Notes under the pieces: model-generated
What the model was told of the DNA's origin: nothing
The model's database searches: none
What the model saw: only the letters and a program-made list of their open reading frames with translations
In this document: positions 22,561 to 33,778 of the stretch, piece after piece
Position numbering within the stretch: position 1 is the stretch's first letter
Layout of the letters: each line of letters opens with the position of its first letter
Position numbers and translations under genes: made by a program
Assembly: GCA_039583875.1 (NCBI GenBank)
Contig: CM077167.1
Coordinates: 151,545,010-151,609,009, forward strand
DNA: 64,000 nucleotides
Source: Platanthera guangdongensis
Taxonomy: Eukaryota; Streptophyta; Magnoliopsida; Asparagales; Orchidaceae
Direction: 5' to 3'

Positions 22561-23032
22561 CCGTATGGTTTAATAGAACACACCCTGCGAAAAAAGGGAA
22601 ACAAACAGGTGACCAAGAAGAGACCAAGCTGAAAAAGAGCAGGTCGCAAAAAGAGCAGATCGATTAACCGATCGGCAAACAGGTAGTAGAAAGAACGCGA
22701 CAAAGAAAAGAAGACCAGCAGAGACTCAAATTGCATGGTTGAGTAAGAATCCAGAAAAGATCAGAGAAGGAGGACCTTCCACCCAAAAGGATAAAATAGA
22801 AAAGAGCGAGTAGAGAACATATCATGTGCATGAAGAGAACAGGAAAAGAAGCCACGCGAACACGAGCAAAGCGGCGCGAACAGAAAAGAAAGCAAAGGGA
22901 CAAGTCGCAGGAAAAGAAACAAGAAAGGGAGCGCAGGGCGAGAAGAAACCGCGTGAACAAAAGAAGATCAAAAAAAAATCGGAAGCGGTAAGAAAAGCAA
23001 ACCGCAAGCAAAAAGGAGTAAAGGACCGATTA
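22561..23032 (-). other. Copia-B leader / deleted gag region
   Basis: About 470 bp between primer site and protease. Strand-biased low-complexity sequence (AGAAAAGAA-type on the plus strand). Long open frames on the minus strand are Phe/Leu/Ser-rich artefacts. No Gag motif seen. Confidence 0.5.
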
Positions 23033-23044
23033 CCTCTGATCCCA
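23033..23044 (-). promoter_or_regulatory. Primer binding site of copia-B
   Basis: TGGGATCAGAGG on the minus strand next to the LTR end; one change from the initiator-Met tRNA complement TGGTATCAGAG. Confidence 0.7.
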
Positions 23045-23662
23045 TGTGAAAAAGAGTTAAATAAATGGAAATTTTAATGCTCCAAAAAGATAAACAATAC
23101 ATAGTTATGCCCCCATATTTATATAAATTGGGGAAGATGAGAGAATATAACAAGAAATGTGGGACTATATAAGTAACTACGCGGCTATGCGATTTGAAAC
23201 TATTAAACCCAACACTATACAAAGAACAGCTACAGAAGATCACCCAACAACAATAGAGCAAAGCTGCCGGAACGCTGCTGCTAGCCGTCAAACCGCCATT
23301 GCAAGTTTCCTGACCACAGCTGCAGTTAACACCCAGACCGGTGCTGCAGCTAACCTCCAGAGCGCTGTTGCAGCTAACCTCCAGACTACTGTTGTGGCTA
23401 AACTCCAGACAGCTATTACACATAACCTCCAAATCGTTGTTACGGCTAACCTCCAGACCGTTGTTGCTTCTAACCACCAGACCGTTGTTGCGGATAACCA
23501 CTAGACCGCTACTACGACTAACCACCAGACTGCTGCTGCGGCTATCCTTCTGACCGCTACTGTGGTTCACCACCAGACCGATGAGCCAAACCGCCAGACC
23601 TAGGAGACTAGCTGACTGTTGTGGCTAGATATTAAACCTCTCGGTCTCCTCAAGCTTCAACA
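23045..23662 (-). repeat. Copia-B 5' LTR
   Basis: 618-bp LTR from TGTTGAAGCTTGAGG (minus strand, at 23662) to TTTTTCACA at 23045. About half consists of a 24-bp tandem repeat (23290-23590). The partner LTR is not in the window, so the element is truncated. Confidence 0.7.
23290..23590. repeat. 24-bp minisatellite in the copia-B LTR
   Basis: About 12 head-to-tail units of exactly 24 bp, core CTAACCTCCAGACCG followed by a TTGTTGCGG-like half. Units differ at several bases but length is constant. Because 24 is a multiple of three, long open frames result on both strands; they are not genes. Confidence 0.9.
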
Positions 23663-23705
23663 TCCTCGACTCTAAAGAGGAAAGCATGCATATGGTTCCA
23701 CTCTC

Positions 23706-23726
23706 TAAAGGAGGGAGAGATCAACA
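23706..23726 (+). promoter_or_regulatory. Polypurine tract of gypsy-3
   Basis: Purine-rich AAAGGAGGGAGAGAT, then CAACA, before the LTR start TGTAACATCCC at 23727. Only about 60 bp of the internal region remain (23663-23726), cut off by copia-B. Confidence 0.65.
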
Positions 23727-23880
23727 TGTAACATCCCAACTTTTATTGGGTCACTAGAACCCTAGTGGACCCAATAAAAGTGACCCGAACCTCTACCCAA
23801 GACTCATAAGGGGTAGGAGATGACCCTATTTTGGGAATTTCAAGCTAATGAGCTCCAATTCAAGTTATGTTTGTTGTATT

Positions 23881-24498
23881 GGACTCGTATAACCGTTATG
23901 AGTGCAACCAAATACGTTTTGTTGCAAACTGAGGATATATGATGAATATGATCATTCCTTGTAGAACGTCGCAAATACAGGAAATTTGGATATTGAGATA
24001 GAGAACTATGATTTGAGTTCAGTTAGTTCCTATGGACTCGTATAGTCAATACGAGTGTGCTGGAATGCATTTCGTTGGGTTATGAGGTCGTATTGTGAAT
24101 ATGACTGTTCCTCGTAGAACGTCGCAAATATGAGAAATTTGGATATTGAGCTAGGGAACTCTGATTTGAGTTCTGTCAGTTCCTATGACCTCATATAATC
24201 AATATGAGTGTGTTGGAACTCGTTCCGTTGAGTTTCGAGGTCACATGGTGGATATGACCATTCCTCGTAGAACGTCGCAAAAATGAGATTTTTTTTATTA
24301 TCAAGCTAGAGAACACTGAACTGAGTTCTGTCAGTTTATATGGATTTGTATAGTCAATATGAACACATCAAAACTCGTTGTGTCGCAATCCAAAGTCTAA
24401 CGACGAATATGACCATTTTGAGTTCTATAGTGCGTCACAACACGCGATATTTGAATATTGAGTATTTAAACTCGGATTTGACCACAATCAGTTGTACT
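23881..24498. repeat. 154-bp tandem repeat in the gypsy-3 LTR
   Basis: Four units starting at 23881, 24034, 24187 and 24342 (153, 153, 155 and 157 bp). Each has GGACTCGTATA..., then GAACGTCGCAAA, then GAGTTCTGTCAGTT. The last unit is the most diverged. Repeated U3 blocks often act as enhancer-like units in LTRs. Confidence 0.88.
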
Positions 24499-25225
24499 GG
24501 ACTCTTGTGGACAGTACGAGATCAATAGAAGGTTGTGCTTGATTTCGACGGAGTCGGGTCAACATCGGTCAAAACGAGTGTTATGGTGCACCGAAAAGCA
24601 TGTGCACACCAATATTACTAAAATACCCCAACTTTGGTACGTCACTTGATGACTTTTACAAACTTTGACCTTGACCCATATGGGGGACCCACCCCATAGT
24701 TAACTTGGTTAAACCTCTCTAAAAATTGAATTTTCATTAAGAAATTCAAAATTTCAAGTTACCCCCACTTAAAGCCATTCATGTTGGCCACCCTTGGGTC
24801 CAACCTCAGCTCTATATGGTCTTTATATTACACTAAAATGATATCAAGGTGGGTAGCCCTTGGGCCAAGCCAAGAGAGAGCCTCTCTCTTTCTCTATCTC
24901 TCTTTCTCAATTCCAAAGCCCAAGCCCACCTAAGCCATGCTACAAGATGAGGACACATGGCTGTCCTTGGCCATTCAGATGGATGCCACCTGCCTAAGCT
25001 TTGCTAGAATGAGCCAAAATTCTCTCTTCTTATCTCTCTTTCTATTGGATAAAAGAAAGTCCCCACATGTCCAAAATGGCATTTAACCCCTACCCACTCC
25101 TAGGGTGTACAACCAACGACTCATAATCTACCAGCTCACCCTATCTACATCACTAGGGTTGGGAAAACCAATCTCTCGAGTTGCCTTGACTGTGAGAGAG
25201 GAAGAATTAGGTGTCCTCCTCCTCC

Positions 25226-25233
25226 TATAAATA
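25226..25233 (+). promoter_or_regulatory. TATA box of the gypsy-3 LTR
   Basis: TATAAATA in a CCTCCTCC...ACCCCC context, followed about 30 bp later by CA-rich sequence suitable for a start site. Confidence 0.6.
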
Positions 25234-26352
25234 ACCCCCAAGGCTTCAGTGGATACTCACTCCTCTCCCCAACCCCAATCGAACCCAGAAAAGCTCTACC
25301 CAAGCCCCGACCTTATCGTAATCTTCCTACCCGAAATCACCACCACCTTGCCACCATTTATGGTGGATCTCGCCTGAAGCCCCCTAAGGACTCGAAACAA
25401 GGTGGGACCACCTCATCTCCTCCCTCCCTAGCTTTCTAACATTTTGCATGTGAGCTCCAGCTGTCGGAGTGCCGCCGCCGTCAACCCCTCTTCTCCGATC
25501 AAAAATAAAAAAAATGCTTTGGACCGCCATCAGAGAGTTGGCCGGGGGCAAAATCAGAATGTTTTAAAATTTTCGAGCATTTCTGTAGTTTTTGAGATTT
25601 TAAATCATGCTCAAGATTAATTTAAAGATTGTTATATACAAAATCTTCCGATTAAAAATATCTTATATCTTTATAAGAAATCCCTAGGGTAAATACATGG
25701 TTTGGAAATATACGAGGAATTTTGAGGCATTCCTGACATTTTAATATATTGATTTAGTCAAGCTCATTTTTAAAATGTTAGAGGCTATGAAAGACCTCAG
25801 GATGATTTAAAATAATCAGATCGTATTTTAAATATTGTTAGAGGTTGTGTAAGATCTCGAAGTGATGAGAATTATTTTGAGGAACATGAATTTTATATTT
25901 AAACCCATTGTCGTAGTTATATGATTTGAAATACAGCTTATTTTTAAATATAAAAATAAGGGTTTGTTCGAGGCTTAATGAATTATTGAAACTCAATCAG
26001 ATCTCAAAATAACTCGAGGAACTCTTATGGTTTATGTTTTGGCGAATTCAACCTCGAGTTCTGATTTCCACAATTTTTGACTCTTTGTTGCATAAAAGAG
26101 GTTTAAATCTGAAGAAAATGATTTTGGGCTTAACATATATTCTTGATTCGCCCTGATGCAAGCAATTGAGGTTAAGAGATGGTGCTAAACCTCTTTGTGG
26201 ATATTTGTCACTCAGTAATCCTTATAACATGGAGCAAGTTATTATAATAAGGTGGTAATCTCTAAATATATGTCCGATTAAGCCGTGATTAAGAGGCGCA
26301 ACTGAACTTAATATCAGACATTAATAATGGGTGAAACCCAAAAGAATCCTTC

Positions 26353-26507
26353 TAAGAATAGAAATGGAACTGAACTTGCCTCGTGAGAATGGATATGGAA
26401 CTGAACTTGCCTCCTGACAACGGAGATGAAACTTAACTTACCTCCTGATAATGGAGATGGAACTGAACTTGCCTCCCGAGAATGGGGATGGAACTGAACT
26501 TGCCTCT
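26353..26507. repeat. 31-bp minisatellite
   Basis: Five units of 31 bp, core ATGGAACTGAACTTGCCTCC, each starting with a variable TGAGAATGG-like part. It lies just before the Tat-like gag and may be leader DNA of that element or the end of the gypsy-3 LTR. Confidence 0.85.
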
Positions 26508-26519
26508 TGAGAACTCCAC

Positions 26520-27760
26520 CAAAATGAGGAAGACTCAGTCAAGGAGTTCTTTTGCCGCTTCACCTTCAAGGCATGGAAAATCCCAGGAGTCGATATGAAG
26601 ATCTTTCACAATGTCTTTCTCCGGTGGCTCCGCTTGAGTGGATTCTACTCTGCTCTAATGCAAGAAATTATATAAATATACGTAGACCTCGTCCACCAGG
26701 TCAAAGTAAAGATTGCGGTTAATGAGGCCATTGAGGTCCACCGCCAATAATTTGAAGGGACCTCCATGTGGAAGAGGGAGCCGGATCTTGCACCCCCGGT
26801 ACACTGCCAAAATAGCAAGCCCCCACAATAATGCTTGTCATGATCAAGGCTCTCATCGACACCAAGAATTTGCCCGTTGAATACTGCATGAATGCAAGTG
26901 CTTATGGCCATTCAAGACTCTGGCATGCTTTGAAACCCTAAGTCATTGCCCTAGAATCGAGAAGACCTGGCGCAGTATTGTGAGTTCTACCACGGGAACC
27001 GGAACAACACAAAGTACTGCACCTAATAAACGGAGGAGATAGAGCGCCTCATCCGGTAGGGGCATTTGTGGAGGCACTTGCAAAATCAAGTGCCCAATCG
27101 GCCCCCGACACACTAGCCAGAGCGGGATCACCCCTCGGCATGCCAGGATGCACAAGGGGGTAGACAAATGGTCTGGGAGGTTGAGAACATTGCTGGCTCA
27201 CCCTTCCAAGTCCTCTCTATCGCCAAGCATGAGAAGGACCCGAAAGACCCGAAGCCACTAACGGATGCCACCATCAGCTTCAAAGGCAAAGATTTAAAAG
27301 GTGTGTGCACACTATACTAAGATCCCCTAGTCTTCAGCACATGAATCAGCAATCCATGCTTTAGGGTCAGGCAGATACTGGTCGACATCAAAAGCTCGGT
27401 ATATTCGCATCTACACTATTCAGGATGAAGATACCCCAAAAGCGCCTCGAGTAAACAACCATATAGATATACGGTTTTGAAAACGCACTAGTGCCCATGC
27501 AAGAGACGATCACTCTCCCCGTCACCCTAGGGGAGTTTCCAAGGCAAGCTCCCCGGGATATTTAGTTTATGGTAGTTAACTCCATCTCAACGTATAATGC
27601 AATCTCTGGTCGGCCGCTCTAAATGTTCTTTGAAGAAATCCCCTCTATTCTACACCTATTTATGAAGTTTGTCACCCCATGAGAAATAGATGTCGTATGG
27701 GGCGATCAGGAGGCGGTTTTAACCCCAAAATCCGCAACGCGTGCAAGGTTCCAAGGTCTC
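26520..27760 (+). pseudogene. Tat-like gypsy gag-protease, heavily decayed
   Basis: Readable only across frames. Gag core: EEDSVKEFFCRF, then IPGVDMKIF and SGFYSALMQ. Zinc-knuckle region: QYCEFYHGNRNNTKYC followed by TEEIERLI, the pattern of Tat-group Gag. Protease side: a PLVIS-like start, TLPVTLGEFPRQAP, the STYNAISGRP block typical of Tat proteases, and VVWGDQEA at its end. Many stops. No RT, RNase H or integrase follows: the next DNA is another LTR-like region. Assigned to Tat/Ogre-like elements from these motifs. Confidence 0.7.
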
Positions 27761-27789
27761 ATGCTCCATCAATGACGGACACTATTCTC

Positions 27790-28508
27790 TAGTCTACCCA
27801 GCTCAATAAAGCCTCGGCATATTCAGTAAGTCAAAGCTCTTCGGCGGCGCACTCGGTTTACAGTCTGCCTAGCTCGTCCTGCCCAAGGAGAGCAGCTCTG
27901 GATTGGTCCTCTTCAAGCAGGCTCAAAATGCAGTCTGCCAAGGCCACAGCTCTCCAGCTGGATGTGCCTTGGGGTAACTCACGGAAGATCCAGCCCGCGA
28001 GCCTAGTCCGTCCCTCTTGCGTTGACTGGCGTGTCTTTTCTTTTTATTTCTCGACACTGCTGCCCGGTTCTCCTATACCCCGGGCAGTCGTTATTTTAGC
28101 CCTACCCATTTGGGCAGGCCCCCGAACCTATAAATAGGGGGAGGTTGAACACCCAAAGCACGCTGACTCGAGCCCTAGAGCCTACCTGTTAAACGCTGTA
28201 GACTCGAATCTCAGGCTTTGTGGTCTCCAGCTTGCTCTGCTGTTGCACTTTCCCTTCAATCAGCTTGTAATCAACCCTGTAACCAACTCATTTGCAATCA
28301 AAGGAAAGCCTGTCGCAATAGAGGCATTTAGGATGCGACGGGCGAAGTTTGGTGATGTCGTGGTTCACGGCTCAGCTGCTCATTTTTCTCTCACCCACTC
28401 AGTAGATATCTTCTTGCAGTTGCCTTTTCCCTTCCATTCTACGGTGCTCGGGCCGTTAGTTGGTGGTGCTCGACTCCCTTTCTCTTTTTGTGCATCAACA
28501 GTTAACAT
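27790..28508 (+). repeat. LTR-like promoter region of the pol-less Tat-like element
   Basis: Contains GTCTGCC-type words, an 8-bp inverted repeat (CTGCCCGG at 28060-28067 / CCGGGCAG at 28080-28087) and a TATA box at 28129-28136 (CCTATAAATAGGGGGAGG). It ends with TTTGTGCATCAACA at about 28508, a usual Tat LTR 3' end. Left boundary and target duplication are not clear. Confidence 0.5.
28129..28136 (+). promoter_or_regulatory. TATA box
   Basis: TATAAATA followed by GGGGGAGG, about 380 bp before the proposed LTR end. Confidence 0.6.
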
Positions 28509-28907
28509 GCGACCTTTAGATCAAGCAGTTTTTTTGAAATCAGCAGACAGAATGTCAAACCGTCAGAGTGCACAATACAACCTTCATCCCGGCAAGGATG
28601 CTTTTTTGGGAAGTCGTCGTGCAGTTAGCTCGAGAAACTGACCAAATTTATCGAGTAATCGCTTAGCAGTTCGCGGTGACTTACGATGTCTTAGGAGCTA
28701 TTGTTAAGTGGCTAGACACGCAGTCCGCACCAGCGTCGATTACCTCTGTCAACTCGGCACCAGCAATGGATAGCCCGCCTATTAAACTGCCTGCTTGTCC
28801 ACCAGAAGGACTGTTTGCCTATCCACAAGCCTATCTGCAAGTCTACCCGCAAAACTGCCTAGAATCTTATTCACCTATGCAGGCCGCAGCCCCCCTGCGC
28901 TGTCCAG

Positions 28908-29479
28908 TTGTTGGTCAAGAAAGGGTATGCTCTTATGATCCTGACCCCCCGGTCCGTCGCTTACTCTGCCAACCACATGAAGACAATACAAAAAACTAGC
29001 GCTTCTACAAAAAGGAAAAAGCATGTGTCAACTTTATTCCAAGTCAAACAACGTAGAATGAGACACTCTCATTTTATCGGTAGATTTCAGAAGGAGGTTT
29101 TGGAAGTTGGGGAGGCCAATCCAGAATTGTATAAAATCGCTCTAATTGAAGGATTAAAAGAAGGACCATTCAGGTTCGAAGCCACCCTTAGAAAAGAAAA
29201 AGCATATCAGGAGATAATTAATATTGCTAACCAGCACTCTCGTGCTGGAAGAGGTAATTCTGACTACGTCATGAGGAACAAACGAAATTGTAAGTAATTT
29301 TTTCAGCCTCTAGACCAAAAATCCAAGGGTTCTGATCAGTATTGTGAGTATCATAAGGGAAAGTGTCATTTGACAGAAGACTGTAGAGCTCTTAAACAAC
29401 TATTGGAGAGAATGATGAAGCAGGGAAATTTTGGTGACGCCAACCAAAAGATTTTTGCATCTCACTCAGGAACCTGAAA
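28908..29479 (+). pseudogene. Tat-like Gag (second copy)
   Basis: Gag core with SHFIGRFQKEVLEV, EANPELYKIALIEGLKEG and YQEIINIANQHSR, then a knuckle-like QYCEYHKGKCHLTEDC and RALKQLLERMMKQG. A stop at 29295-29297 separates core and knuckle. Gag forms the particle and binds RNA. No protease, RT or integrase follows; instead there is non-coding DNA with hairpin repeats and then the antisense ORF. Upstream 28510-28907 has Pro-rich open stretches that may be the Gag N-terminus. Confidence 0.75.
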
Positions 29480-29948
29480 AAGCAAAGACATACTGAACAT
29501 CCTCCCCGTCTTGGAATAAATAGATCCAAAAAACCTCACCTTCAATCCTGAGAATAAATGCAAATGAATCAATTTATTTGTATTACCAACTCATTTGCTA
29601 AAATTTCTTTATTGAATATGTTTCTATCTCATATTCCAAAGCCTCTTACTAACACTTTTCCAAGCTTTCCCTTTCCTTAATAGCTTGAAAGATAAGGATA
29701 ACTGACTCCAGGAGACATCGTCGGGTTCAGCTAAGGACCCCCTTGAATTGTTGTCATTAGCATAACACCACGATGACCACGTGTGGTGGAGAGATTTAAC
29801 ACCGTCTAATGGGAGCTTGCAGATTCTAGTGAGGAGGACCATTGAATTATGGATCATGGCTTGTATCTGACCCCACCTCTACATTATGGAGGTACAGGGT
29901 GGGTGCTAGCTTTGCCTTGCCATTTAAGGGATATCGTTACAACTATGA

Positions 29949-30556
29949 TGATCACGTGTGGAAAGCAATGCTATATGCACCTGCCATAGATTATCCTAGT
30001 TTGTGACCCTCGAATACTCTTTGGAACCCTCAAGTAGTGCCTGTAGGAGACCCACAGCTGGGTTGATCTCAGAGGAAAGCTATGGGCTTTAAGCGCACCT
30101 ACCTGAAAGATCAACTTGGGCTGTACTCCAAGAAAGAGGGCAGTAAATCCTTCCCCTTTTATTATGTATTGAGTGAGCAGCTTCTGTGACCCTATGAGGA
30201 AAGCAGTGCTATATGCACCTGCCCTCTTGGTCACCTAAGTTTGTAACTCTTACAGAAAATTCAGACAAAGGTGCGGACTCAAAAATGGTGTCAGCGCAGT
30301 CCGCAAACTTTCAGTTGGTTGATCTTATAGCTTAGGTGACCCAACGAGGAAAGTAATGGGCTTCGTGCGCACCTGCCCGCTTGGTCACTTGAGCGGTGAG
30401 TCATTTCAATTCAGTCAGACTCTATTCTGGTAATCGCTATAGTCCGCAGAGCTTGATTTTTCAAGCCACCAAGCCTGCGTGTGTGATGTAATTTACAGTT
30501 TTCGTGACCCTGCGAGGAAAGTAATGGGCTTCGTGCGCACCTACCCGCTTGGTCAC
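29949..30556 (+). repeat. Array of about 50-bp hairpin units with variable arms
   Basis: Units at 30063-30114 (arms TTGATC/GATCAA), 30186-30234, 30336-30388 and 30504-30556 (arms GTGACC/GGTCAC), plus a weaker one at 29949-29993. Between the arms lies a conserved core, GAGGAAAGTAATGGGCTTCG then TGCGCACCTACC or a TATATGCACCTGCC variant. Spacing 114-168 bp. In one copy both arms changed together. Confidence 0.75.
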
Positions 30557-31092
30557 TTAAGTTTGTAACCCATCTTTCTCAAATCGCAGGATTAATCTAT
30601 AATTCTCAGTTCGCGGTCTATCAATAATTCTCTCTCAGTCTGCAACATATATTGTCAACGTTTTCTTAAGCTCGCAAAGGTTTATTATCAGTTTTGATCA
30701 ATGGTATTGCGAAGTGCAAATGGTACTCGCTAGAGTCCGGCTTAATGTTTTATTTTGGCAAGCTATCAAATGACTATTGTTCATATTGCGGCGGGCTATA
30801 GTTGAATTATATTCAAGATATTCTAATTGGCGAGCTGAAAAATCAAATGTCATGGACTAGTTTCTTTAATACACGGATTGGTTTTCATTAACTGCAGAGT
30901 TCGCTCAACGATGACACATTTCAGACAGCATTGAGATACGAGAAATGAACAAAGAACATTGCAGAAGACGCGAACTGACCCAAAAATATCATTTATATTA
31001 ATCAATATCAAATTACAACTGTCAAAACTTGGCGGCCTCCATATTTGGGTCAGCCATTTCCTTTGCAAAGTAAAAAACAAAAATACATCATT
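30557..31092. other. Gene-less stretch before the antisense ORF 3' end
   Basis: AT-rich, no convincing ORF. It still contains TCGCGGTC- and AGTCCGCA-like words as in the Tat-like DNA upstream. Probably the 3' untranslated side of the antisense ORF. Confidence 0.5.
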
Positions 31093-31472
31093 CTATTTTG
31101 TTTCTCTTCCGTTTCTTTTCTGCAGGAGCATTGGGGCTTGAATCTTCAATGTTAACTTCAGGAGAGTAGCCCACCGAGCTGCTTTCTCTACTGTTATCTG
31201 AACGTTTGCTGACCGCGGACTCGCAAGGTGAGCTCTCATCAGCAGAGCTAGATGGAGAGGAATCAGACTCGACGGACTGGACTCCACCTCGCTTGCTTGA
31301 ACCATCATCATCAGTAAAAACCTCGGCCTCACCGCCACCTTCTTCCTCTTCTTCTTCTCTTGCTCTTCTTTCTGAACCTCATCAATTGCTTCTTTACCTT
31401 TGGCAGCCCGCTCCATGGCTGCGACCTGGTCCTCTAACTCAGGGAAAAGTTAGAGAAATGGCACGCAATCCA

Positions 31473-33198
31473 TGTTGAAGTTTTTCAAAGTTGTCAACGA
31501 GATAGCCTAATGCCAAATTAATATCCTCAGAACTAACTAGATCACACCTTGATCGTGCGGAAACCAGGAAAGCAAGCTCAACAATCAAATGCAATCACAG
31601 GGGCAAGCAGATCATATATTATTTCTTATTTACAAGGCGAGGTATACGTGGTGAGACATTATTTCACCAGTACCAAGGAACAGGAAAAATACAAGAAACA
31701 TAATTCGAGCAGATAGCACTGGAGACCGCAGAGACCGCCCAGTCTGCCAAAGTCGCCGAGGCTGCCCGAACTGCTGCTGCTATTAGAAGACGAATAGAAC
31801 ACTGAGTCCGCCAAGACCATGAGGTCGCGCGGACACACCGTTATTCGCTGACTGCTACAAGCTGCTGCTGAACTGAAGATCAGAACGCCTAGACCACCGA
31901 GTTCGACAAACATGTTATTGAACTTGGAAAGCTGAAGCAGAGAAAACTGTCAAGCCGCAGAAGCGACCTACTGAGACCGCCGATTGTAACCGCAAACTTC
32001 ACTGATGCTGATCGCAGTCAAAGCCAAACTCCTGGCTCCTCAGTGTTAGTCGCGCAACCTGCAAACAATAAACAGTCAACTCTACTCAACCCGCGCGGAC
32101 AGGAAAATCTAGACCGCAACAATTAACCAAGCCCTCACTTACTGTTCACACAGTTACTGTAGATGTTCCGGGGGGTCTATTTATAGGTGAGGTGAGGAGT
32201 GTGGTCACCACCCTAGTGAATAGATTCACCGCCCCAGCTTGCACGCTAACACAACCCAGTCTGCCAAGTCCGCAAGGACTTGGCCAGACGAATCCTCCTG
32301 GAGCTAGGTCAAAAAACTAGTCCGCCACCATACGGACACAAGCCAGCCCGCACAACACAAGCGCAGCGCCAGTCCGCCCAACGCAAGCATAGCGCCAGAC
32401 CGCCACTCAACATAGCATGCGGACACACCCACAACTCATGTTGCATTAGTCCGTAATACACCACAACACGCGGACACAACCATAACTCATGTTGCATCAG
32501 TCCGCATACTGTACGTGGACAAAGAGGCAGTCCACACAGCCCGGAAACAATGCCACAGCCCGCCACGAGTCTCGGGCCAACTGGCAGTCCGCCCGATCAA
32601 CAGCGGACTCTACGGACACCATGGACTTGTCATAGAATGACCAAGTCTAGCAGCCCAACAATCAACGACGCGAGCACAGCGGACACAGAAGACCAAAATT
32701 GCCATTTAGCAAGACAGTCCGCCACAAAGATGTGAAACATCCATCACAACATGGAGAGTTTGGCAAGAACAAAAGCCCATCTCCAAAGCCAGTCCACAAA
32801 TACGAACTCCGCAGACGCAAAAAAAAAACAAGTCCGCCAAAACACCGCGGATAGAACTGCCAATCCGCCATATTACCACAAGTGCTGGCTAACTGCAAGG
32901 CTGTAGATCAAGCTGAGCACCGCCAACAGACCGCTAACATAGTCCGTGCAGCCTGCTCCACTCGATGCCCAAGTCCCGTAGACTTTCTTAGCCAAACACC
33001 ATCCAGGTCGCACATCAGATTGCCGAGATCGCAACAAAGGCCGCACAGGCCGCTCCACAAGAACAACCAAGCCACCATCCAAGGCAGGTCCCCCAGGCCG
33101 CAAACAGCAGTCCGCCCAGGCTGTGGCATCAGACCGCTCAGACTGATCAGACCGCCCGGCCTGCCCAATCACCCACTTTCACTTCATAAATTTCAACA
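31473..33198 (-). repeat. Copia-C 3' LTR
   Basis: 1726 bp. TATA box TATAAATAG in element sense at plus 32177-32185. U3 is packed with AGTCCGCC, GACCGCC and ACTCATGTTGCATCAGTCCGC-like words. No gene. Confidence 0.9.
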
Positions 33199-33208
33199 CT
33201 CCCCTTGA
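33199..33208 (-). promoter_or_regulatory. Polypurine tract of copia-C
   Basis: TCAAGGGGAG on the minus strand directly before the LTR start TGTTGAAATT. Confidence 0.75.
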
Positions 33209-33778
33209 AGTGAGAAGTGGTGATCAAGCCCAGCAAACCTCGTAACCGTTGAAATGGTCCCTTCAACCGCGGCTTCGTGAAGATGTCAGCAAGATTGTCT
33301 TCACTCCGAACATGCCCAACCACAAGAGATCCCTCCAACACCTTCTCCTTATGAAGTGGTGCTCAATCTCAATATACTTGGTCCTTGTGTGACACACTGG
33401 ATTGTTCACCAGTTTGAGAACACTCTCATTGTCACCCCGGAGTAAAGTGGGACCTTGCACTTCCTTATGAACATCATCTACAAGCCTTCTCAACCAGATG
33501 GCTTCCCGAGAAGCCAAGGCCGAAGCCTTATACTCTGCTTCAATAGTAGACACAGACACTAAGTCTTGCTTCTTGCTACACCACGAAATGCAAGCTGATC
33601 CACAAGTGAACACATAAGTCGAAGTTGATCTTCGATCATCCGAGTCACCACCATAATCAGCATCTGTGTATCCAAGTAAAGAAAACACTGTGTCCCTACT
33701 ATAGAGGAGTCTCATATCAGAAGTTGCCTTGACATACTTCAAGATGTTCTTTGCCGCTACAAGATGAGACTTCCTTGG
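33209..33778 (-). pseudogene. Copia-C RNase H
   Basis: Contains FSLLGYTDADYGGDSDDRRSTSTYVF (given here as the region 33600-33680), the WCSKKQDLVSVSTIEAEY block, WLRRLVDD, a DNESVLKL block, then TKYIEIEHHFIR. The FTKP-like end reads only after a frameshift near 33320. The catalytic acidic positions (Asp in TDADY, Glu in TIEAEY, Asp in GDNES) are kept. Confidence 0.85.

Larger units (their letters stand above)
23727..26340 (+). repeat. Gypsy-3 3' LTR (right end not found)
   Basis: Begins TGTAACATCCCAAC, typical of long-LTR chromoviruses. U3 has a 154-bp tandem repeat; the TATA box is at 25226-25233, followed by a CT-rich leader (TCACTCCTCTCCCCAACCCC). AT-rich sequence without genes follows. 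The expected GTTACA end is absent, so the right boundary (about 26340) is approximate and the LTR is probably truncated. Confidence 0.6.

Noticed and set aside
22826..23077. Lys/Arg-rich + strand ORF like a DNA-binding protein
   Set aside because: Strand-biased low-complexity DNA antisense to the copia-B leader; no homologous frame.
23157..23504. Long + strand ORF of Ala/Leu/Asn-rich repeats
   Set aside because: Product of the 24-bp repeat (8 codons) staying open in several frames.
23290..23590. Regularly spaced 24-bp repeats suggesting a CRISPR-like array
   Set aside because: Units are contiguous with no unique spacers and lie in a retrotransposon LTR of a plant genome; it is a minisatellite.
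28908..29297. Gag ORF taken as a host gene with a retrotransposon-like domain (domesticated Gag)
   Set aside because: It is followed at once by a stop and a matching knuckle in the same frame, and sits between an LTR-like promoter and other element DNA; ordinary decay explains it.
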